Positions 58,554 to 64,000 of a DNA stretch of 64,000 bases are shown here, in pieces (the stretch's first letter is position 1; every line of letters begins with the position of its first letter). The notes under the pieces were generated by a model that saw nothing but the letters and a program-made list of their open reading frames with translations, was not told where the DNA came from and did no database searches. Source of the stretch: Variovorax paradoxus (GTDB lineage: Bacteria; Pseudomonadota; Gammaproteobacteria; Burkholderiales; Burkholderiaceae_C); contig NZ_JAUSRN010000002.1 in the NCBI RefSeq assembly GCF_030811855.1, positions 124,001 through 188,000 of the forward strand, given 5' to 3'. A program made the translations under genes and the position numbers.

Positions 58554-60608
58554 ATGACCAACCCCCTCCTCGACTTCGCCGATCTCCCGCTGTTCGACCG
58601 CATCAAGCCCGAGCACGTTGCGCCCGCGGTCGATATCTTGCTGGCCGATGCCGAGGCGGCGCTGCAGACCGTCACCGCGGCTGACTTTCCAGCTGACTGG
58701 AATGCGATTTCCAAGGTGCTCGATGTGGCGTCCGAACGCTTCAGCCGCGCCTGGGGTGCGGTTGGCCATCTGAACGCGGTCGCCGATACGCCGGAACTGC
58801 GCGCCGCCTACAACGAAGCGATGCCGCGCGTGACCGCGTTCTGGACCCGCCTGGGTTCGGACGAGCGCCTTTATGCCAAGTACAAGGCCATCGACGTGGC
58901 CACCCTTAACGCCGAGCAGCGCCAAGCGCACCGCAATGCGGTGCGCAACTTTGTGCTCGGCGGCGCGGAACTGCAGGGTGACGCGAAAAAGCGCTTTGCC
59001 GAGATCCAGGAACGCCAGGCGGAGCTGAGCCAGAAATTCAGCGAGAACGCGCTCGACGCCACCGACGCCTTCTCCTATTACGCAGCGCTGGGCGAACTGG
59101 GCGGCGTGCCGGAAGACGTGGTGAGCGCGGCCCGCGCGGCCGCCGAAGCCGAAGCCGAAGGCAAGCAAGGCTACAAGCTCACGCTCAAGATGCCCTGCTA
59201 CTTGCCCGTGATGCAGTTTGCAAAGAGCAGCGCGCTGCGCGAAACGCTCTACCGCGCCTACGTCACGCGCGCCAGCGAACTCGGTGATCCGGCCTTCGAT
59301 AACACCGCGCTGATCAACGAGATTCTTGCGCTGCGGGAAGAGGAAGCAAAGCTGCTCGGCTACAAGAATTTTGGCGAACTCTCGGTCGTGCCCAAGATGG
59401 CCGAATCGCCCGAGCAGGTGATCAAGTTCCTGCGCGACCTTGCGGCCAAGGCCAAGCCCTATGGCGAACGCGACCTGGCCGACCTGCGCGTGTTCGCATC
59501 GGAGCAGTTGGGCATCACCGATCCGCAAGCCTGGGACTGGAGCTACATCGGCGAGAAGCTGAAGGAAGCGCGCTATGCCTTCAGCGAGCAGGAGGTCAAG
59601 CAGTATTTCCCGGCCCCCAAGGTGATGGCCGGCCTGTTCAAAATCGTCGAGACGCTGTTCGAGGTGACCATTCGCCGCGACAGCGCACCCACGTGGCACC
59701 CGAGCGTCGAGTTCTATCGCATCGAGCGTGCCGGCCAAAAGGTGGGCCAGTTCTATCTCGACCCCTCGGCCCGTGCCGCCAAGCGCGGCGGCGCCTGGAT
59801 GGACGACGTGCGCGCGCGCTGGCTGCGGCCGGATGACGGCGCGCTGCAAACGCCGGTGGCGCAGCTGGTGTGCAACTTTGCGAGCGGCGTGGACGGCAAG
59901 CCGCCGCTGCTCACGCACGACGACGTGACCACCCTCTTCCACGAATTCGGCCACGGCCTGCACCACATGCTCACGCAGGTGAACGAGCGCGACGTCTCGG
60001 GTATCAGCGGCGTCGAGTGGGACGCTGTCGAACTGCCGAGCCAGTTCATGGAAAACTTCTGCTGGGAGTGGGACGTGCTTACGCATATGACGGCCCACGT
60101 CGACACCGGCGAGCCGCTGCCGCGCGCGCTGTTCGACAAGATGACCGCCGCCAAGAACTTCCAAAGCGGCCTGCAGACGCTGCGCCAGATCGAGTTCTCG
60201 CTTTTCGACATGCTGCTGCATACCGAATACCAGGCCGCCACCGCACAGCCTGGCGGTGTGCTCGCGCTGCTGGGCAAGGTGCGCGCCGAAGTGGCCGTGA
60301 TGCCCTCGCCGCCGTTCAGCCGCACGCCCAACACCTTCAGCCACATCTTCTCGGGCGGCTACGCGGCCGGCTACTACAGCTACAAGTGGGCCGAGGTGCT
60401 GAGCGCCGACGCCTATGCGGCCTTCGAGGAAACCGTGGGCGTCGACGGCCAGCCGAACATCGAGACGGGCCGCCGGTACCGGCAGGCCATTCTCGAAGCC
60501 GGCGGCAGCCGCAGCGCCATGGAATCGTTCAAGGCCTTCCGTGGCCGCGAGCCGCAGCTTGATGCATTGCTGCGACACCAGGGCATGGCGGAGTCGCAGC
60601 CCGCTTGA
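58554..60608 (+). CDS. prlC: Oligopeptidase A (M3 family metallopeptidase)
   Basis: A 684-residue thimet-type zinc peptidase. HEFGH (463-467) gives two zinc ligands and the catalytic Glu; the third ligand should be a Glu shortly after, in SGVEWDAVELPSQFMENF. It degrades short peptides and signal-peptide fragments in the cytosol. A GTG three codons upstream overlaps the folD stop as GTGA; the ATG at 58554 is chosen as the usual MTNPLL start, but coupling to folD is likely either way. Confidence 0.93.
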   Translation: MTNPLLDFADLPLFDRIKPEHVAPAVDILLADAEAALQTVTAADFPADWNAISKVLDVASERFSRAWGAVGHLNAVADTPELRAAYNEAMPRVTAFWTRLGSDERLYAKYKAIDVATLNAEQRQAHRNAVRNFVLGGAELQGDAKKRFAEIQERQAELSQKFSENALDATDAFSYYAALGELGGVPEDVVSAARAAAEAEAEGKQGYKLTLKMPCYLPVMQFAKSSALRETLYRAYVTRASELGDPAFDNTALINEILALREEEAKLLGYKNFGELSVVPKMAESPEQVIKFLRDLAAKAKPYGERDLADLRVFASEQLGITDPQAWDWSYIGEKLKEARYAFSEQEVKQYFPAPKVMAGLFKIVETLFEVTIRRDSAPTWHPSVEFYRIERAGQKVGQFYLDPSARAAKRGGAWMDDVRARWLRPDDGALQTPVAQLVCNFASGVDGKPPLLTHDDVTTLFHEFGHGLHHMLTQVNERDVSGISGVEWDAVELPSQFMENFCWEWDVLTHMTAHVDTGEPLPRALFDKMTAAKNFQSGLQTLRQIEFSLFDMLLHTEYQAATAQPGGVLALLGKVRAEVAVMPSPPFSRTPNTFSHIFSGGYAAGYYSYKWAEVLSADAYAAFEETVGVDGQPNIETGRRYRQAILEAGGSRSAMESFKAFRGREPQLDALLRHQGMAESQPA

Positions 60609-60638
60609 TGCGGGCCTGAAGCTTGCGATACTCGGGCG

Positions 60639-61283
60639 ATGCCTTCGATCCACAAGAAATTTCCCTTGCATCGCCTGTCCGCCACCGCCCTCCTGCTGAT
60701 TGCCGCGGGTGCCATGGCCCAGCCGATCTATCGCAACGTCGACAAGAACGGTAAGGTCACTTTCTCGGACCGCGCGCCCACCGCCAGCACCGAGCCGGCC
60801 AAGGGGCCGCAGGCCGCCAGCGCCGAGCCCTCGAACGCCGGGCTGCCTTATGAGCTGCGGCAGGTTGCGCAGCGCTACCCCGTCACGCTGTACAGCGGCG
60901 AGGAGTGCGCGCCCTGCGGCACGGCCCGGTCGCTGCTCGTCACGCGCGGCATTCCATTCGAGGAACGCACCGTCAAGAGCGACCAGGACGTCGAGGCGCT
61001 GCAGCGCTTGACCGGCCGGGCTTCGCTGCCGCTGCTGACCATCGGCTCTCAGCAGCTCAAGGGTTTCTCGGACGCCGAATGGTCGCAATACCTCGATGCC
61101 GCTGGCTACCCGAAGAGCAACAGCCTGCCTGCGGGCTACCGCAATCCGCCAGCTCGTCCGTTGGTTGCGCAACAGGCAGTACCTGCTGCGCCCGAGCCCG
61201 CGACACCAGCGCCTGCGCCGCAGCAGACCGCCCCCGCACCCAGCGGCCCGAGTCCGAGCAACCCGGCCGGCATCAAGTTCTGA
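60639..61283 (+). CDS. DUF4124 and glutaredoxin domain protein, secreted
   Basis: A 214-residue protein. A signal peptide (about 1-28, ending AMA) is followed by a DUF4124-type segment (PIYRNVDKNGKVTFSDRAP) and a glutaredoxin-like thioredoxin fold (about 80-145) with redox Cys90-Cys93 (CAPC) and cis-Pro in SLPLLTIG. The last 60 residues are Pro/Ala/Gln rich. It may be a periplasmic thiol-disulfide factor, an inference from the signal and CAPC. It follows prlC by 30 bp. Confidence 0.86.
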   Translation: MPSIHKKFPLHRLSATALLLIAAGAMAQPIYRNVDKNGKVTFSDRAPTASTEPAKGPQAASAEPSNAGLPYELRQVAQRYPVTLYSGEECAPCGTARSLLVTRGIPFEERTVKSDQDVEALQRLTGRASLPLLTIGSQQLKGFSDAEWSQYLDAAGYPKSNSLPAGYRNPPARPLVAQQAVPAAPEPATPAPAPQQTAPAPSGPSPSNPAGIKF

Positions 61284-61304
61284 TCGATCTGTAAGCGCCC
61301 GACG

Positions 61305-61320
61305 GTCCGCCTCGGCGGAC
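61305..61320. terminator. Hairpin between convergent glutaredoxin-like gene and rpiA
   Basis: GTCCGC-CTCG-GCGGAC hairpin without a T-run on either strand; it may assist termination for both genes but is not a classic intrinsic terminator. Confidence 0.35.
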
Positions 61321-61325
61321 TTGCA

Positions 61326-62045
61326 TCAGTCGAACTGCAGCGTTTGCACACCAGTCGGCGTACCGAGCAGGCACACGTCGGCCTTCTGGTGCGCGAAAAC
61401 GCCGACCGTGACCACGCCGGGCCACTGGCTCACCTCGGATTCGAAAGCCAGCGGATCGCTGATCCGCAGTCCCGTCACGTCGACGATGTGCTGGCCGTTG
61501 TCCGTCACGAGCGCCGAGCCGTCTTTTTCCCGCACCTGCGCAATGCCGCCCATGGCCTCGAACTGGCGCATCACGCGGCGCGCCGCCATCGGAATCACTT
61601 CCACGGGGAGCGGAAAGGCACCGAGCGTATCGACCAGCTTGGACGCATCGGCGATGCAGACGAAGCGCCGCGACTGCGCCGCCACGATCTTTTCGCGCGT
61701 GAGCGCCGCGCCGCCACCCTTCACCATGAAGCCCCGGTGGTCGATTTCGTCGGCACCGTCGATGTACACGCCGAGCTCCTCGACCTCGTTGCTGTCGAAC
61801 ACCGGAATGCCGAGCGCGCGCAGACGTTCGGTCGAAGCCACCGAACTGGACACCGCGCCCTTGATCTGGTCCTTGATCGTCGCCAGTGCGTCGATGAACT
61901 TGTTCACGGTCGAGCCGGTGCCCACGCCGACGATTTCACCCTTCACCACATAGTCCAATGCGGCGCGGCCGACCTGGGCCTTGAGCTCGTCCTGGGAGAT
62001 GGCGGCGGTGCCGGGAGCGGAAGAAGGAGAAACGGGTGCGGTCAT
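61326..62045 (-). CDS. rpiA: Ribose-5-phosphate isomerase A
   Basis: A 239-residue enzyme interconverting ribose-5-phosphate and ribulose-5-phosphate. [18 protein letters not shown] and [11 protein letters not shown] are the family motifs lining the active site. The ATG at 62045 is preferred to one 21 bases upstream because AAGGA lies nine bases before it. The first 20 residues are Ser/Pro/Ala rich. It diverges from pyrD; the starts are about 40 bp apart. Confidence 0.94.
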   Translation of the reverse strand: MTAPVSPSSAPGTAAISQDELKAQVGRAALDYVVKGEIVGVGTGSTVNKFIDALATIKDQIKGAVSSSVASTERLRALGIPVFDSNEVEELGVYIDGADEIDHRGFMVKGGGAALTREKIVAAQSRRFVCIADASKLVDTLGAFPLPVEVIPMAARRVMRQFEAMGGIAQVREKDGSALVTDNGQHIVDVTGLRISDPLAFESEVSQWPGVVTVGVFAHQKADVCLLGTPTGVQTLQFD

Positions 62046-62085
62046 CGCGGAGAATCCTTGGCTCATTGAAGTCGAGAATTATCCG

Positions 62086-63171
62086 ATGCTCCTGCTCCCC
62101 TCTTCGCTCTACGGCCTGGCCCGGCCCTTTCTGTTCGGTTTCGACCCGGAGCACGCCCACGAACTCACGCTCGACGGCCTGGCCCGTACGCAGAACACGC
62201 CGCTCGCCTGCGCCTACGCCGCGCCGCGTGTCGACGACCCGATCACCCTGGCAGGGCTGGAGTTTCCGAACCGCGTCGGGCTGGCGGCAGGGCTCGACAA
62301 GAACGCCCGCTGCATCGACGCTTTTGCCGCCATGGGCTTCGGCTTCGTCGAGGTCGGCACCGTGACGCCCAAGGCGCAGCCAGGCAACCCCAAGCCCCGC
62401 ATGTTCCGCCTGCCGCAGCGCGACGCGCTCATCAACCGGCTCGGCTTCAACAACGAAGGGCTCGATGCCTTTCTCGCCAACGTGCAGAAGGCCCGCTTTC
62501 GCAAGAATGGCGGCGGCGGCGCCGGCAAGAAGCCGATGCTGCTCGGGCTCAACATCGGGAAGAACGCCGCCACGCCCATCGAGCGGGCGGTGGACGACTA
62601 CCTGGCCTGCCTGGACGGCGTGTATGCGCATGCCGACTACGTGACCATCAATATCTCGAGCCCCAACACGGCCAACCTGCGCACGCTGCAAAGCGACGAG
62701 GCGCTCGATGCCCTGCTGGGCGCCATTGCCGAGCGCCGACAGGCGCTCGCCCAACGCAGCGGCCGGCGCGTGCCGTTATTCGTGAAGATCGCTCCCGATC
62801 TCGACCAGGCCCAGGTCGACGTGATCGCCGCCACGCTGCAGCGCCACGGCATGGACGGTGTGATTGCCACCAACACGACGCTGGCCCGCGATGCAGTGGC
62901 GGGACTGCCGCATGCCGGCGAAGCGGGCGGGCTCTCGGGCGCGCCGGTGCGCGAAGCCAGCAACCGGGTGATTGCGCAGCTGCGTGCCGCCCTTGGGCCG
63001 AGTTTTCCGATCATCGGGGTGGGCGGCATCCTGAGCGCGGCCGATGCCAAGGCAAAGATTGCCGCGGGCGCCGACGTGGTGCAAATCTACACCGGGCTCA
63101 TCTATCGAGGCCCGGCCCTCGTGCGCGAAGCGGCGCAGGCGCTGCTGCAGCAAAGCCGCAGCACCGCCTGA
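62086..63171 (+). CDS. pyrD: Dihydroorotate dehydrogenase (quinone), class 2
   Basis: A 361-residue flavoprotein of pyrimidine synthesis. The N-terminal amphipathic helix ([25 protein letters not shown]) targets the membrane and quinone. [23 protein letters not shown] (catalytic Ser region), and C-terminal [15 protein letters not shown] with the phosphate-binding loop are characteristic. The start MLLLPSS fits the family. It converges on the YqjE-YqjK fusion gene. Confidence 0.96.
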   Translation: MLLLPSSLYGLARPFLFGFDPEHAHELTLDGLARTQNTPLACAYAAPRVDDPITLAGLEFPNRVGLAAGLDKNARCIDAFAAMGFGFVEVGTVTPKAQPGNPKPRMFRLPQRDALINRLGFNNEGLDAFLANVQKARFRKNGGGGAGKKPMLLGLNIGKNAATPIERAVDDYLACLDGVYAHADYVTINISSPNTANLRTLQSDEALDALLGAIAERRQALAQRSGRRVPLFVKIAPDLDQAQVDVIAATLQRHGMDGVIATNTTLARDAVAGLPHAGEAGGLSGAPVREASNRVIAQLRAALGPSFPIIGVGGILSAADAKAKIAAGADVVQIYTGLIYRGPALVREAAQALLQQSRSTA

Positions 63172-63196
63172 GCCTTCTTTCGGCGCTTCTTCTCTC

Positions 63197-63925
63197 TCAG
63201 CGCATGCGCCAGAGCACCGGCGCGATGAACGCCGCCCAGCGCAACAGTCGCCTGGGACGAATCACCACCACGGCGACCGCGGCCACCACGCCCGTGGCAA
63301 CCGGGTGCTCCCGCGCGATGCGAAGTGCCGCGGCGGCAGCCGACTCATCAGCGGGAGGCGCTTCGGAAGAAGCACCCCCTGCTGCGCTCGCAGGCTGCTG
63401 CGCCGCGCCTGCGCCCTGCATCGTGGCTATGCGTTCGCGCTGGCGCTCCATGCGCGCGAGCAGCTCTTCGCGTGTGGCTGGCCGCGGCGGACGCGGCGCT
63501 TCGTCGTCCTGGTCCGGGTCCTTGCCAAGTCCGAAGCTGTCCTGAACCCAGGCCCAGTCGCGTTCGAATTCGTGCCGGGCCGGCATGAAGCCGTTCGACG
63601 CATTGCGAAAGCTCAGGTACAGGCCCACTGCGGCCCCGAGCCACAGCACGATCCACACGCCAGCCACCGCCCATGCGGCCGCAATGCGGTGAGGCGTTTC
63701 CCAGAAATGCACCACCACCGCCATCGACAGCAAGGCCACAGCCACCGTGGTCAGGCCTAGGACGGCCACCACGAGGACCAGCATCAGCTTGAGGCGCTGC
63801 TTCTCGTCCTCCCAGGCCATGCGCAGCAGCTGCACACGGTCTTCGGCGGCCAGCGCTCCTTCGGCCGCAGCAATCCGCAGCCGCCGCAAGCGGGCATCGA
63901 GCCCGAACAGGGACAGCAACCTCAT
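63197..63925 (-). CDS. YqjE-like membrane protein fused to a YqjK-like domain
   Basis: A 242-residue protein. Residues 1-120 are YqjE/holin-superfamily III-like: an N-terminal amphipathic part and two membrane helices (about 47-72 and 82-104). A Pro/Asp-rich linker (130-150) leads to a second half that looks like YqjK: REELLARMERQRERIATM (152-169), an Ala-rich gap, a third helix (about 209-222) and the basic end RPRRLLRWAAFIAPVLWRMR. YqjD, YqjE and YqjK are usually three adjacent genes. Here the last two appear fused, with no break in frame. The DUF883 (YqjD-like) end lies 51 bp upstream. Function unknown. Confidence 0.8.
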   Translation of the reverse strand: MRLLSLFGLDARLRRLRIAAAEGALAAEDRVQLLRMAWEDEKQRLKLMLVLVVAVLGLTTVAVALLSMAVVVHFWETPHRIAAAWAVAGVWIVLWLGAAVGLYLSFRNASNGFMPARHEFERDWAWVQDSFGLGKDPDQDDEAPRPPRPATREELLARMERQRERIATMQGAGAAQQPASAAGGASSEAPPADESAAAAALRIAREHPVATGVVAAVAVVVIRPRRLLRWAAFIAPVLWRMR

Positions 63926-63976
63926 GCGCCGGCTCCCGCTCGGCGATGGATGACGCGGCGGCGGTGTGCGCTCAGG

Positions 63977-64000
63977 TCAGCGGCGGCCAAGCAGCAAACC
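63977..64000 (-). CDS. DUF883 (YqjD/ElaB-like) protein, C-terminal end only
   Basis: Reading in from the window edge gives GLLLGRR and a stop, the typical membrane-helix end of DUF883 ribosome-associated proteins that precede yqjE. Only seven codons are visible, so the call rests mainly on context. Confidence 0.5.
   Translation of the reverse strand, partial: GLLLGRR

Noticed and set aside
58155..61172. A 1005-codon open frame on the minus strand
   Set aside because: It lies antisense to folD, prlC and the glutaredoxin-like gene, which all carry clear catalytic motifs. Long antisense frames are expected at this GC content; its translation is low-complexity with no recognisable domain.

Overview
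The window looks like a contiguous piece of chromosome from a GC-rich betaproteobacterium of the Comamonadaceae, most like Variovorax. The basis is the housekeeping order purA-hisZ-DUF2065-hflC-hflK-hflX-hfq-der-bamB-yfgM-hisS-ispG-rodZ-pilW-rlmN-ndk, the uniformly high GC, and a pyruvate dehydrogenase E3 that carries its own lipoyl domain. About 61 protein-coding genes are packed tightly, often with 4-bp ATGA or GTGA overlaps. No gap exceeds 300 bp, and I see no rRNA, tRNA, CRISPR array, IS element or prophage.

Layout. 1-9.6 kb is mixed: a two-gene chromate transporter, aldo/keto reductase, GNAT acetyltransferase, a flavoprotein, rlmB, a membrane protein of unknown function coupled to an ABC ATPase that diverges from a tesA-like esterase, a Lys-rich small protein, metC and a VOC protein. 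9.6-26.2 kb is one long minus-strand housekeeping block: purine and histidine metabolism, HflKC/HflX/Hfq quality control and RNA regulation, BAM-complex parts, HisRS, IspG, cell shape and pilus factors, RlmN and Ndk. 26.3-34.2 kb holds rluB-scpB and rluD (minus), bamD (plus), a DinG-type helicase with a DUF465 protein (minus) and a PP2C phosphatase (plus).

34.2-41.6 kb is the 2-oxoglutarate dehydrogenase operon (sucA-odhB-lpd) followed by zapE and a secreted coiled-coil protein. 41.8-47.3 kb has prpE, an isochorismatase-family hydrolase, a lipoprotein hydrolase, a PQQ-type sugar dehydrogenase and an NlpC/P60 peptidase. 47.4-54.2 kb is the pyruvate dehydrogenase operon aceE-aceF-X-lpd. X is a 197-residue proteasome/HslV-like Ntn hydrolase coupled by ATGA overlaps to both the E2 and E3 genes; this is the most striking item in the window. 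Diverging from aceE is a FixL/FixJ-like two-component pair (54.4-57.6 kb), then folD, oligopeptidase A, a DUF4124-glutaredoxin protein, rpiA, pyrD and a YqjE-YqjK fusion that reads from a DUF883 gene cut by the window edge.

Together the window carries both 2-oxoacid dehydrogenase complexes, propionate activation, envelope assembly (BamB, BamD), RNA modification (RlmB, RlmN, RluB, RluD) and post-transcriptional control (Hfq). Functions are assigned from recognisable motifs and gene order only; no database search was run.
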